DNA of 64,000 bases. It comes from DATKSS01 sp035468355. Its GTDB lineage: Bacteria > Chloroflexota > Dormibacteria > Dormibacterales > Dormibacteraceae. Position 1 is the first letter of the stretch, and every line of letters begins with the position of its first letter. Location of the stretch: positions 1-64,000 of the forward strand of contig DATITA010000142.1 in NCBI GenBank assembly GCA_035468355.1, written 5' to 3'. A program made the translations under genes and the position numbers. Of the stretch, positions 23,383-31,946 are shown in pieces. Below the pieces are notes generated by a model. It worked only from the letters and a program-made list of their open reading frames with translations, ran no database searches and was not told the origin of the DNA.

Positions 23383-23943
23383 ATGCGCGTCCTGGGCGCC
23401 CTGGCTTCCGCGGCTCTGCTGGCCGGCTGTGGTGGAAATGGTGATTCCGGCGCGCGTCCACCAGCCGTCCCGACAGTGACGCGATCGGCATCTTCCGCGC
23501 CGGCATCACCCTCGGCATCGCCAACTGGCGGCCAGGCTGTGCAATGTGGATTGTTCGCGCACCCTATTGATCCGCTGCCGACCCCGCAGCCTGGAGAGAC
23601 ACAGGTGGCCGAAGGATCTGGGTGCGGCCTTGGCCGCCTTCCATCGAACGGTATGTTCACCGTCGACACCAGGCCGAATTGGATCCTGCGTTTTGCCTAT
23701 ACCTGCGACGGCACGTTCAACAGAATGGGTGATCCGGCGGTCGTCTTCACCACCCACAACACAACCAACGGCGCCGACTCGTCTCCCGTGGTCCAGCCAG
23801 GCCCGTGGGGCTATGGTGCCGGCGGGCTGACCGGTGACATTTCGGGCGGATCGCCGCCCCCCGGGACTTACATCGTTCTCGTGACGTTGGCCAATCCTGA
23901 GCTACATAAGTGTCAGTGGCGAGCTGCGGTGGGACGGACATGA
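23383..23943 (+). CDS. Secreted lipoprotein, 186 aa, unknown function
   Basis: ATG 23383 gives a compact lipoprotein signal (MRVLGALASAALLAGCGGNG) with the lipobox LAGC and Cys near residue 16. A Ser/Pro/Ala linker follows (SASSAPASPSASPTGG), then a domain with conserved-looking Cys (VQCGLFAH, GSGCGLG, YTCDGTF, HKCQWR), giving two possible disulfides. The C-terminal block PPPGTYIVLVTLANPE resembles a beta-sandwich edge. The frame is open further upstream but only as an extension across the PIN gene. Outer-surface location is inferred; no known family was recognised. Confidence 0.7.
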   Translation: MRVLGALASAALLAGCGGNGDSGARPPAVPTVTRSASSAPASPSASPTGGQAVQCGLFAHPIDPLPTPQPGETQVAEGSGCGLGRLPSNGMFTVDTRPNWILRFAYTCDGTFNRMGDPAVVFTTHNTTNGADSSPVVQPGPWGYGAGGLTGDISGGSPPPGTYIVLVTLANPELHKCQWRAAVGRT

Positions 23944-24011
23944 GGTCGGTCGCAGCGCCAGACCTGTGACTTGATTCTGGTGTGCGAAACCGCGCCATGG
24001 GCGCTGAGCTG

Positions 24012-24587
24012 TCAGGTCTCGGTACGCGGGAGCGCAGTCGGGGTTTGAAGGGCACGTATCGACTCGATCACTCCGAGATGGCGGCTCAGATGCTCGAGGT
24101 AGACAAGTACGTTGTCCAGTTTGGTGTCGCCCTCCGGCTCAACGCTCGGAGCCGCGAGCAGCTGCTCATCCGAGATCAGCGTAATTGCCTCATCGGCGTA
24201 TGCGAAAGCGAGCCTGGCGTAACGGACGACTTCCTCCTGGACAGGAAACTGCATCTGCTCTGCCGCCTCGTCCGACATCTCGGTTCCGGTGTCGCGCCGG
24301 CCCGCCGAGCCGGAGGCAATCGACCATCGGTCGGCCAGCGCCTCCCTCTCCCACACCTGCGCACGTGGATCCTGGGCCGCGGCCTTGTGAAAGTAGGATG
24401 CGAAGACGTCATCCCAGCGCGCGGCGTGCCACAGCTGCCATGCGACCGAGTGGAGGGTGGGACCTCCGCTCCGGATGAATTGCTCGGGAGACATCTCCTC
24501 CGCCGCCGTCAGCAGGCGATCATGCGCGAGCCGGAATGAGCGCAACAGCGACTCGCCAAGCGACCGTGGGGGTGGGGCCATAGGCAT
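24012..24587 (-). CDS. DinB-family protein, 191 aa
   Basis: ATG 24587. A DinB/YfiT-like four-helix bundle is indicated by SLLRSFRLAHDRLLTAAEEMS, HSVAWQLWHAARWDDVFASYF (with two His), ARLAFAYADEAITLISD and YLEHLSRHLGVIESI (with the third His region). The three His would bind a metal as in DinB-type thiol-dependent transferases, which in high-GC Gram-positives use bacillithiol or mycothiol. Substrate unknown. It lies between a lipoprotein gene on the opposite strand and a hydrolase gene on the same strand with a 37-bp gap, so it may be co-transcribed with the latter. Confidence 0.82.
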   Translation of the reverse strand: MPMAPPPRSLGESLLRSFRLAHDRLLTAAEEMSPEQFIRSGGPTLHSVAWQLWHAARWDDVFASYFHKAAAQDPRAQVWEREALADRWSIASGSAGRRDTGTEMSDEAAEQMQFPVQEEVVRYARLAFAYADEAITLISDEQLLAAPSVEPEGDTKLDNVLVYLEHLSRHLGVIESIRALQTPTALPRTET

Positions 24588-24624
24588 TTAACTTACTGAT
24601 CTCTCGGCGTTCCCGTTTATCTCG

Positions 24625-25407
24625 TCACAGCGACGCCTCGAGAAAGGCGTTCACGAGGTCGGGCAGGACGGGCGAGCCGCAGATGTCGTAGTGGGTGTAC
24701 CCGGGCAGGATGGCCAGGCGTGACACGGGTCGGAGCGACCCGTCGAGTCCTCCGTCCCGCATGCCGCCTCCGAGCAGTCGGAAGAACTCGATCATGTGGG
24801 CTGGCCGGATGGAGTCCGCGTCTGCGAAGACGAGCATTGTCGGCGCCTTGATCGCGGCGACCTCTCCGGAGAGGTCGTAATCTTGCGCGAGCAGGTCGCG
24901 CAGCTTGGTGAACAGGACCTCCCAGTCGATTCTTGGGTAGAGCTTGGCCAGCGGTGACCGCTTCATTCCTTCGGCCGCCGGAACCATCTGCCCCATCCCT
25001 ACGAGCACCTCCGGGTGCCAGCCGTTGCGGGCGAATGGGGTCGCGACGAGAACCAGCCTGCGGACGGTCTGGGGGTGACGGATGACGGCGCGCAGCGCCG
25101 TGCCGCCTCCGAGCGAGTACCCCATCCAGTCGGCTCGCTCGATCCCCATCTCGGCCAGCACCCCGGCAACGTCGTCGGCCATGGCCTCAAAGCTGAGCGG
25201 GCGGTCCGAGTCGCTGGTCCGGCCGTGCCCTTGCAGCTCGACCGCGATGACCTGCCGGCGGGCGCTCAGCCCGGGCAGGAGAGACTCGATGTTCGCGATC
25301 CCCGCAACGCCTCCATGAAGGAGGACCAGCGGATCCCCTTGCCCGTGGACCTCGTAGTAGATCTCGAGCCCATTGACATGCGTGAAGCCGGTCTTGACGG
25401 CGGCCAT
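24625..25407 (-). CDS. Alpha/beta-fold hydrolase, 260 aa
   Basis: ATG 25407 with AGGAGGGG upstream. The fold is clear: PLVLLHGGVAGIANIE (oxyanion HG), nucleophile Ser in WMGYSLGGGTALRAV (about 97), acid residue in MLVFADADSIRP and His in GYTHYDICGS. This is the haloperoxidase/esterase-like group with a helical cap. The substrate is unknown. Gene order (dacA-like upstream, DinB downstream, all minus strand) gives little clue. The strong SD suggests good expression. Confidence 0.88.
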   Translation of the reverse strand: MAAVKTGFTHVNGLEIYYEVHGQGDPLVLLHGGVAGIANIESLLPGLSARRQVIAVELQGHGRTSDSDRPLSFEAMADDVAGVLAEMGIERADWMGYSLGGGTALRAVIRHPQTVRRLVLVATPFARNGWHPEVLVGMGQMVPAAEGMKRSPLAKLYPRIDWEVLFTKLRDLLAQDYDLSGEVAAIKAPTMLVFADADSIRPAHMIEFFRLLGGGMRDGGLDGSLRPVSRLAILPGYTHYDICGSPVLPDLVNAFLEASL

Positions 25408-25455
25408 GTTTCGCGCCCCTCCTGATTCCAGTTGCAGCGTTTCGGATTCGGATGT

Positions 25456-26775
25456 CTAGGAACTGATTCGCGTCACACGCCACCACAGGCCAGGCGGATC
25501 GAGCGATCCCCCGGTGACCAGCGGCACATCCACCTGCTGGTCGCCGAGGACGATATGGAGCTTACCCTCGGACGCTCCGGTCGGCACCGTGCCGTCGACT
25601 GCGACAGCCGGCGCGTCCAGGCGCTGGCGAATGATCATTCCCGGCCACTCGACCAGCGTCACGTCCCTGGTCGCGACCAGGTTTGAGTGGGTTCCCCAGG
25701 GCGTCTCGTAATCGCCGGCGACGTCGTAGCGGGCGATGACCTTGCGCACGCTCAAGGCCGGCTCCATCGCGCCGATGAGCGCTTCGGCTTCGCTGAAGGC
25801 CGCGTCCAGCGTCGGCTGGCCCATGACGCAGCCGTAGAGGGTCAGCGGCTGACCGTTGACGGTGGCCGACGCGGCGAACAGGAAGCTGGCGCCGAGGTTC
25901 AAACCAGAACCGGTCTTGATCCCAATGATCCCGCTCTGACCGAGCGCGGAGTTGACGTTGTAGACGGTGCCGGCGACAGGCAGGATGGCCTGCGGCAGGC
26001 CGACGACCTGGGCCAGGACGTCCTGCTGCATCGCCGCCATCCCCAATGCCACCAGGTCGGCGGGCGTGCTCACCGTTTGGGTCAACACACCGGCGGGGTC
26101 CGCGAACGTCGTGTGGGTGAGATGCAGCGCCGCCGCGCGCTGGTTCATCTTGGTGACGAAGGCGGCGACCGACCCGGCATCCCAGCGCGCCAGCGTTTCC
26201 GCGATGTTGTTGCCGGAGGGAATGAGCAGGGCCTCGAGCGCCTCGAACTCGCTGAGCCGCTCGCCCACCGAGACCGGCACCACCGACTGCTGTTCGCCCG
26301 CGTCCTTGACATAGGTCGCCACGTCCTGGGCAGTGATCACCAGCGCGGGGCCCGCTTCAGCCAGGGCAAGCGGCTTGTCGCCGAGCAGCACGAGCGCTGT
26401 CATCACCTTTGCCACGCTGGCCACCGGAGCGGGGGAGACGTCGCCGCTCGTCGCGATCAGGCCTAATCGGGCGGCGCCCACGGCCGCCGAGCCCACGCCG
26501 GGCCAGGGCAGAGCGGGCGCGATTCCTTCGACGGAGGCCTGGCCAGGGCGGAAGCTCGTCGCCGGGACCGCGGGAACAGGCCGCACATAGTTCCAGACGC
26601 CCACGGCGATCAGCACGACCAACAGCAGCAAGGCGGCCCGCGCCACCCAGCCGGGAGAGGCCCAACGCCACCGAGCGCGGCCGCCAGGCACCGCCGCCGG
26701 CCTCCGAACGCGCCTGGCTGCGGGTGCCGGCGCCGGCGCTGGCCGGACCTCGACCGTCAATCGGAAGCGAGCCAC
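25456..26775 (-). CDS. D-alanyl-D-alanine carboxypeptidase (PBP5/6 family, class C-type LMM PBP)
   Basis: 439 residues from GTG 26775. A Pro/Arg-rich cytoplasmic lead is followed by a single membrane span (44-61). The penicillin-binding triad is complete: SVAK at 120-123, SGN at 187-189 and KTG at 287-289. The C-terminal 110 residues form a beta-rich domain (DVAGDYETPWG, ATRDVTLVEWPG). Family members trim the terminal D-Ala of peptidoglycan stem peptides. The inverted topology (N-terminal anchor instead of a C-terminal amphipathic helix) is usual for Actinobacteria-like copies. It is divergent from the J-domain gene. Confidence 0.92.
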   Translation of the reverse strand: MARFRLTVEVRPAPAPAPAARRVRRPAAVPGGRARWRWASPGWVARAALLLLVVLIAVGVWNYVRPVPAVPATSFRPGQASVEGIAPALPWPGVGSAAVGAARLGLIATSGDVSPAPVASVAKVMTALVLLGDKPLALAEAGPALVITAQDVATYVKDAGEQQSVVPVSVGERLSEFEALEALLIPSGNNIAETLARWDAGSVAAFVTKMNQRAAALHLTHTTFADPAGVLTQTVSTPADLVALGMAAMQQDVLAQVVGLPQAILPVAGTVYNVNSALGQSGIIGIKTGSGLNLGASFLFAASATVNGQPLTLYGCVMGQPTLDAAFSEAEALIGAMEPALSVRKVIARYDVAGDYETPWGTHSNLVATRDVTLVEWPGMIIRQRLDAPAVAVDGTVPTGASEGKLHIVLGDQQVDVPLVTGGSLDPPGLWWRVTRISS

Positions 26776-26826
26776 AGCCGACTATGTTGTACTGCGTGGT
26801 CGGAGATTCGACCGGGAGGGGCCAAG

Positions 26827-27348
26827 TTGCCTGATGACGGCGACCTTTATCGAGTGCTCCAGGTTGACCCCTCGGCCGATCCCGAGGTGATCGAGGCGGC
26901 CTACAGACGGCTGGCTTTCAAGTACCACCCCGACCACAACCGCGGCGACTCGCGGGCCGAAGATCACATGAAACGGATCAACGAGGCCTTTCGGGTGCTC
27001 GGCAAGCCTCAACTTCGCGCCGATTACGACGCCCGCAACGGGACTCGGCTGCCGGAGCTCGAGATCGCTCCTTCCGAGGTTGTGCTGCGAGCCGTCGACC
27101 CGGCCGCGCGTGAGATCAGCTTCTCGGTGAGCGTCAGGCACGCATCGGGCCCATCGTTCGACCCCTCGATCCATCGCATCGACCTGTCCCTGTCGCCTCC
27201 ATGGCACCAGGCGGACGTTCACTGGCACTGGAGCAATGACAGCCTGCCGGCGGAAATCGACTTCACGCTCGCGGTGGCCGAGGGCCTTCTGGCCGGTGGC
27301 GCCACCCTTAGTGGCGACATCGAGCTCACGGTGACGTCGAGGAACTGA
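26827..27348 (+). CDS. J-domain (DnaJ-like) protein with beta-rich C-terminus, 173 aa
   Basis: TTG 26827 follows GGGAGGGG by a short spacer. Residues 5-70 are a J domain with the essential HPD (LAFKYHPDHNR, about 32-40) and helix IV region MKRINEAFRVLGKPQLRADYDAR. Residues 80-173 form a novel-looking beta domain (SFSVSVRHASGPSFDPSIHR, VHWHWSNDSLPAEIDFTLAV) that replaces the Zn-finger and substrate domains of DnaJ. It would recruit an Hsp70 to a specific client. It is followed 2 bp later by a VWA-domain gene; the two are likely co-translated, suggesting a chaperone-adaptor unit. Confidence 0.85.
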   Translation: MPDDGDLYRVLQVDPSADPEVIEAAYRRLAFKYHPDHNRGDSRAEDHMKRINEAFRVLGKPQLRADYDARNGTRLPELEIAPSEVVLRAVDPAAREISFSVSVRHASGPSFDPSIHRIDLSLSPPWHQADVHWHWSNDSLPAEIDFTLAVAEGLLAGGATLSGDIELTVTSRN

Positions 27349-27350
27349 GC

Positions 27351-28082
27351 ATGAGCAAGATCGTGCCGAATCAATCGTCCGCCGGCATCCGTGCCGGGGG
27401 CGAGAAGAAGGTCGTGCGCATGGAGATGGGCCAGGACTCGGCCAAGGCCCGCGCCGACCTCGTCTTCGTCATCGACACCACCGGCTCCATGAACGACAAG
27501 ATCGACGCCCTCATCGAAACCTGCCAGTCGTTCGTCGACAGGCTCGCGACCAGGCGCATCGACTGGGTGGCGGCGGTGGTCGGCTTCGGCGACCTTACGG
27601 TCGAGGGGGACCGCATCGTTGCGACACCGTTCAGCTCGAGCGCCGAGCGTGTGAAGGGGCTGCTGCGAGGCCTGCCGCGGTATTCGGGTGGCGGCAACGA
27701 GGGTGAGTCCTCGCTGGAAGCGATCCAGGCGGCGCTGGACCTTCCCGGCTATCGCGCCGACGCTATGAAGGTCGTCGTCCTGATCACCGACGAGCCCGCG
27801 CTGCAGAAGAAGATCCGCCCGTCCGCCATGACCGGGAGGCTGCGCGAGGCCGGCGTGATCGCATTCGTGCTCTCGCCGAAGATCAACTATTTCCGGTCGA
27901 TGGCCGCGGACACCGGGGGCGAGTGGTGGAACGTCGACTCTGGCGGCGACTTCTCGAGGATCCTGGCCGTGTTTGACAAGATCGCCACCAGGGTCGCCTC
28001 GACGCTGGATGCCGTGCACAGGCTCACGGGCGGAAACGTCAAGGAATACCTGGGCCTCCCCGCCTCGAGCAGAGTGGAATAG
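27351..28082 (+). CDS. VWA-domain protein, 243 aa
   Basis: ATG 27351, two bases after the J-protein stop. Residues 35-230 are a von Willebrand factor A domain with an intact MIDAS: DLVFVIDTTGSMNDK (DxTxS type), a Thr in the second loop, and ITDEPALQ as the third loop Asp. No signal peptide or membrane span is seen, so it is cytosolic. Bacterial VWA proteins often act with ATPases or chaperones in complex assembly. Pairing with a J protein in one operon is striking. The remaining C-terminal residues are short and charged. Confidence 0.87.
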   Translation: MSKIVPNQSSAGIRAGGEKKVVRMEMGQDSAKARADLVFVIDTTGSMNDKIDALIETCQSFVDRLATRRIDWVAAVVGFGDLTVEGDRIVATPFSSSAERVKGLLRGLPRYSGGGNEGESSLEAIQAALDLPGYRADAMKVVVLITDEPALQKKIRPSAMTGRLREAGVIAFVLSPKINYFRSMAADTGGEWWNVDSGGDFSRILAVFDKIATRVASTLDAVHRLTGGNVKEYLGLPASSRVE

Positions 28083-28110
28083 CCAGCGTTCAACCATCAA
28101 CATTGTTGGG

Positions 28111-28890
28111 ATGCCAGAGGGTGACACGATCTGGCGGACGGCGACCATGCTGCGGACTGGACTCGAGGGCAAGCGAATCGTGGCCGCCCGCCCCGACGCC
28201 TTCAAGCGTCTCGCAGGCAGCTCCGTCACCGCTGTCGAGCCGGTCGGCAAGCACCTGCTGATCCGGTTCGACTCCGGCCTTGCTCTTCACTCCCACATGC
28301 GCATGCGCGGCGCCTGGCACCTCTACCGGCCGGGGGAGCGCTGGCGGCGCCCGGAGTGGCAGCTCAAAGCGATGCTCGAGGCTGAAGACGTGGTCGCGGT
28401 GTGCTTCGCCGCCCCGCTCGTTGAGCTGGTCCGCAACACGACCCCGTCGGTCGGCCACCTGGGCCCCGACATCCTTGCCGACGACTGGTCGGCGGCCGAG
28501 GTCGTGGCGCGGACGCGCTCGGCCGGCCCGGCTGCGCTCGGCGAGCTGCTGCTCGACCAGCGTTTGACGGCGGGCATCGGCAACGTCTACCGCTGCGAGG
28601 CGCTGTGGCACCGCCGTCTCAACCCATGGACGTCATCGGCGGAGCTGACCGACGAGGAGCTGGCCGCCGTGTTCGAGACTGCGCGGCAGGCGATGCGGTC
28701 GAATCTGCGGGGTGGATTCGAAAGGCGTTTCCCTGGCTATGGCAAAGGGGCGGTCCATGGCCGTGGGCGGCGCCCGTGTCCTCGCTGCGGCACGCCCATC
28801 AAGGTGCGCGCGCAGGGCGAGCACGCAAGGCTCACGTACTGGTGCCCCGCATGCCAGCGCGTTCCGACGACCCTAAGGCCTAGCCTGTGA
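28111..28890 (+). CDS. nei: Endonuclease VIII-like DNA glycosylase (Nei/Fpg family)
   Basis: 259 residues from ATG 28111. The mature N-terminus after Met removal is PEGDTIWR, with catalytic Pro1 and Glu2 of the Fpg/Nei fold and the W typical of the Nei2 group. The H2TH motif is in LLLDQRLTAGIGNVYRCEALWHRRLNPW and a C-terminal zinc finger has CPRCG followed by YWCPACQ. The enzyme excises oxidised pyrimidines and nicks the abasic site. It follows the VWA gene by 28 bp and probably shares its transcript. Its stop overlaps the convergent membrane-protein gene by 18 bases. Confidence 0.93.
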   Translation: MPEGDTIWRTATMLRTGLEGKRIVAARPDAFKRLAGSSVTAVEPVGKHLLIRFDSGLALHSHMRMRGAWHLYRPGERWRRPEWQLKAMLEAEDVVAVCFAAPLVELVRNTTPSVGHLGPDILADDWSAAEVVARTRSAGPAALGELLLDQRLTAGIGNVYRCEALWHRRLNPWTSSAELTDEELAAVFETARQAMRSNLRGGFERRFPGYGKGAVHGRGRRPCPRCGTPIKVRAQGEHARLTYWCPACQRVPTTLRPSL

Positions 28891-29370
28891 CTTCGGCATC
28901 CCCGTCGCCGCGATCCAGGTGCCGGCTATGAGCACCACCGCAACCAGGGCGAACGGGCCGAGGTGGACGACGGTCGCCAGCCCGTAAACGAAATGCAATG
29001 GGACGGCGATCGCGTATCCCACCGCCGAGGCCCCTGCCGCAGTCCACAGGGCCCACCGCTCACCGCGACGCACGCCGAACCACCCCAGGCTGATCAGCTG
29101 TACGGCGAATGCCATGATGAAGCCGCTGATCGCGACCTGTAGGTGGCTGATGTAGTCGTAGAGGGCGATGCTGAACGCGTGGATCGACGACGCGTCGCCT
29201 CCCACCTGCTGGGCGCCCAAACCGAGCTCGATGAAGCTCGTGAAATTGACGATCAGGAACAAGAAGCCATATAGAAACACCGCAAGCCCCGCGAGCACGA
29301 TCAGTCGCCCGCCCAGCTCAAGCCGGTCAGCGGGCACCGACATGTCTGCGAAAGTCGTCCTGGCTGCCAT
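28873..29370 (-). CDS. Four-span membrane protein, 165 aa, unrecognised
   Basis: ATG 29370, with GAGGAGGA upstream. Four hydrophobic helices appear (LIVLAGLAVFLYGFLFLIVNF, ALYDYISHLQVAISGFIMAFAVQLI, ALWTAAGASAVGYAIAVPLHF, LGPFALVAVVLIAGTWIA). No family was recalled. Two His and a Tyr in membrane-near positions (DYISHLQ, HFVYG) are the only polar features of note. It is convergent with the Nei gene. It ends near the LuxR-like hydrolase gene's own stop (29474) with about 100 bp between. Role unknown. Confidence 0.6.
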   Translation of the reverse strand: MAARTTFADMSVPADRLELGGRLIVLAGLAVFLYGFLFLIVNFTSFIELGLGAQQVGGDASSIHAFSIALYDYISHLQVAISGFIMAFAVQLISLGWFGVRRGERWALWTAAGASAVGYAIAVPLHFVYGLATVVHLGPFALVAVVLIAGTWIAATGMPKSQARP

Positions 29371-29473
29371 CAGCGAATCCTCCTCAACGAAATGAACTGC
29401 GCTGCGGAGAACATTCGCCTCTGGGAGCCGGTCCTGCCATCGGGATTCCTACCTAGAAGCGAGTACCTACGGA

Positions 29474-30496
29474 CTACCCGACGCGGTTATCCGCCACCCA
29501 GGCCGCGATTTGCGACCGCGAGCGGAACCCCAGCTTGTTGCGCACGTGCTCGAGGTGCGCCTCCGCCGTACGTTCCGAGATGCGGAGCCGCGCTGCGATC
29601 TCGCCATTGGTGAGGCCTTGCGCAACCAGCGCCGAGACCTCCTTCTCGCGGTGCGTCAGCTCGCCGAGCTCAGGCTTGGGCGGCCTGCGCCGATCTCCGA
29701 GAAAATCGAGCACGGGCTTCAGGACCGAGTCCACGTCTCCTACATAGAAGATGTGGGCGGCGCCTTCCAGCGGTACGAAGCGCGCGCCCTTGATGCCGGC
29801 TGCGATTTCGTGGCCCAGCTCGAAACGGATCGAGCGGTCGCCGCGGCGATGCAAGACCAGGGTCGGCGCGTCCACTAGAGGAAGCAGGTCGCGGACGTCC
29901 GTCCGGTAATTGTCAGCCAGCCTTTCGACTGCGATGTCGGCAGAGGTGGCGAGGGTGGTCAACCGCGCGAACGCCTCGTGTGCCTCCTGGTCGCCGCCCG
30001 CGACGAAGATGTCGGCGAATGTATCGGCTGCGATTCCCCAGTGGGCGCGCACCAGCTGGAGAAGGGAGTCGCGCACCTCGGGCCGGGCGAGGCCCGCCCC
30101 GTCCGCATAGCCGCCGAAGACGATCAAACGGGAAACCCGCTCGGGATGGCGCGCCGCGTACGCGATCATCGTGGCCCCGGCCTGCGACGCGCCAAAGAGG
30201 TCGATCCGCCCCAGGCCGAGCCCGTCGACCAGGTCCTCGAGGACCGCCACGTCGGCCTCGAGACCGACGACTCGGGCGCCCGGCTGTCCAAGTCCCATCC
30301 CCGGGCGGTCGAACCGGATCACGCGATGGTTGTGGGCGAGCGCCTCGAAGAAGCGCCGGTATGGGGGATAGGCCCAGAAAGCCTCGATGTGGGTGACCCA
30401 GCCGGTATCGCAAACCAGGGGCTCGCCCCTGCCGGTCGAGGCGTAGGCGATCGTGCGACCGTACCGGTCGGGCACAAACCGGATCTCGGGGGTCAT
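29474..30496 (-). CDS. Alpha/beta hydrolase fused to LuxR-type DNA-binding domain
   Basis: 340 residues from ATG 30496 (frame open to 30535). Residues 1-265 form an alpha/beta hydrolase (FDRPGMGLGQPG, nucleophile region DLFGASQAGATMIAYAARHPE with Ser in GASQAG, acid DRSIRF, His in GAAHIFYVGD). Residues 275-340 form a LuxR/GerE helix-turn-helix (LTHREKEVSALVAQGLTNGE, ISERTAEAHLEHVRNKLGF). The fusion suggests a regulator whose sensor is a ligand-binding or ligand-hydrolysing domain, as in reported actinobacterial examples. Its ligand is unknown. No adjacent pathway genes are evident. Confidence 0.85.
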   Translation of the reverse strand: MTPEIRFVPDRYGRTIAYASTGRGEPLVCDTGWVTHIEAFWAYPPYRRFFEALAHNHRVIRFDRPGMGLGQPGARVVGLEADVAVLEDLVDGLGLGRIDLFGASQAGATMIAYAARHPERVSRLIVFGGYADGAGLARPEVRDSLLQLVRAHWGIAADTFADIFVAGGDQEAHEAFARLTTLATSADIAVERLADNYRTDVRDLLPLVDAPTLVLHRRGDRSIRFELGHEIAAGIKGARFVPLEGAAHIFYVGDVDSVLKPVLDFLGDRRRPPKPELGELTHREKEVSALVAQGLTNGEIAARLRISERTAEAHLEHVRNKLGFRSRSQIAAWVADNRVG

Positions 30497-30612
30497 GAGA
30501 CCAAGACTGTGAGTCAACGAGCCTGCGAAGGGCAAGCCGCGTCGGGGGCAAGCTCCATCAGCAGTGCAGCTTGATCATCCCTAAATCCTTAACTCCGCGC
30601 TAAACGCGGGCG

Positions 30613-31920
30613 ATGAACGGGCCTATTGTGGGCGCCGTGCGAGCGATCCGCTCCGGCGTAACGTCCGCGCATCCTGGCTCGTTGATCTCTCCTGTGAGGA
30701 AAGGGGTAGTTCTCGTGTGCCTTCTCGTGGCTGTCACGGGCTGCTCGCCCAACGGGCCACTGGCCGCGCACTCCAGCCCGAGCCGATCGAGCCCGAGCCC
30801 GAGCCCCTCGCCAAGCCCGAGCCCCAGTCCGAGCCCGAGCCCCGCCCCGAGCCCAGTGGCCTCGCCTTCGCCGGTCGCCAGCCCTGCAGCCGTACCCGCC
30901 TGGGCGGCGATGCACGCGTCCTGCTCGGGTCAGGCGACAAGCCTCGAGGCCGTGCTCGTGATGCAGGGCTCATCGAGCCCGATCGTGGCCGACGTCACCG
31001 ACGCCAAGAACCCCAGGCCGATCTGCACCCTTTCCGGCGGCTCCTTCCAGCCGCGACTGGTGACCCAGACGATGGTCTCCTGGTACGCGTCACAGGGCAG
31101 CCCCGGCGCTCCCGGCAGCAGCCTCATCGGGGCACTCGACCTGTTCACGGGCACGGCGATCGTGGCCGCGAGCTGGCAGGGCGGCAGCTTTCTAGACGGC
31201 CTCCACGCATGGAGCCCTGACCGCGGATTCCTCGCCTACGTCACCTCCGATCCCACGGCGGTCAACCTGCACCTGCTGAGCGGTGGTGGCGACCGGGTCG
31301 TGGCGACCCTGGGAGCGGTGCCCGGACGAGGCATGAACCCCAACGAAGACGACGCCTACCTCACCTTCTCGCCCGACGGGGGCTATTTCGCGTTCGTCCA
31401 GACCTTCACCGGGTCAGGAGACCAGCTCCAGGTCCACCGCACGACCGACGGCAGCGTCGCCTTCTCCTTACCGACCGGGACGATGGCCTCCTGGGGCACC
31501 ACCGGCAGCAAGCTGTACTTCCGGCAGGCGGGGTCTGGCGCCATCCTGGCATGGGACTCGAGCTCCGGCGTGTCGCAGGCGATCGGTCAGTCGCTGGTAT
31601 GGATTCACCCCCGCGCCGACGCCGGCGACGACAACCTGGCCTTCACAGTGCGTGACTCGTCGGACACGCCGCACGTCTGGTTGTACGGACACGGCGGCCG
31701 CTCGGGCGGAGAGCTCCAGCCGGTGCGCTCGTCGGCCGAATGGCTCAACTCGACCACGATCTTTTACGTCGAGGAGGCGGCTTGCTCGCCCAACTGCGGC
31801 ATCGGACCGGCGTGGCAGCCGGACGGCAAGACGTTTACCTTCGACCTCGCGCAGCAGGCCGAGACCGCCTCCAGGATCAGCGCGGTCTACGGCGCCTGGC
31901 CGCGACCGGGCCAGGTCTGA
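30613..31920 (+). CDS. Ser/Pro-rich lipoprotein with beta-propeller-like C-terminus, 435 aa
   Basis: The frame opens at ATG 30613, but a lipoprotein signal starts near GTG 30694 (VRKGVVLVCLLVAVTGC), so the true start may be internal. The Cys after VAVTG begins a (Ser-Pro)n spacer of about 20 repeats. The rest has WD40/TolB-like strands (AWSPDRGFLAYVTSD, TFSPDGGYFAFVQTF, PAWQPDGKTFTFDL), the usual periplasmic or extracytoplasmic propeller pattern with paired PDG turns. Function unknown; a carrier or sensor of polysaccharide or peptides is typical. It shares its architecture with 55375-56511. The next gene begins 26 bp later. Confidence 0.75.
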   Translation: MNGPIVGAVRAIRSGVTSAHPGSLISPVRKGVVLVCLLVAVTGCSPNGPLAAHSSPSRSSPSPSPSPSPSPSPSPSPAPSPVASPSPVASPAAVPAWAAMHASCSGQATSLEAVLVMQGSSSPIVADVTDAKNPRPICTLSGGSFQPRLVTQTMVSWYASQGSPGAPGSSLIGALDLFTGTAIVAASWQGGSFLDGLHAWSPDRGFLAYVTSDPTAVNLHLLSGGGDRVVATLGAVPGRGMNPNEDDAYLTFSPDGGYFAFVQTFTGSGDQLQVHRTTDGSVAFSLPTGTMASWGTTGSKLYFRQAGSGAILAWDSSSGVSQAIGQSLVWIHPRADAGDDNLAFTVRDSSDTPHVWLYGHGGRSGGELQPVRSSAEWLNSTTIFYVEEAACSPNCGIGPAWQPDGKTFTFDLAQQAETASRISAVYGAWPRPGQV

Positions 31921-31946
31921 CAACAGACGGCCCGAGGGATGAGATC

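Noticed and set aside
30777..30860. Assembly error suspected at the (Ser-Pro)n tract
   Set aside because: The frame is maintained on both sides and (SP)n linkers after lipobox cysteines are common in high-GC lipoproteins; only its exact length is unsure.
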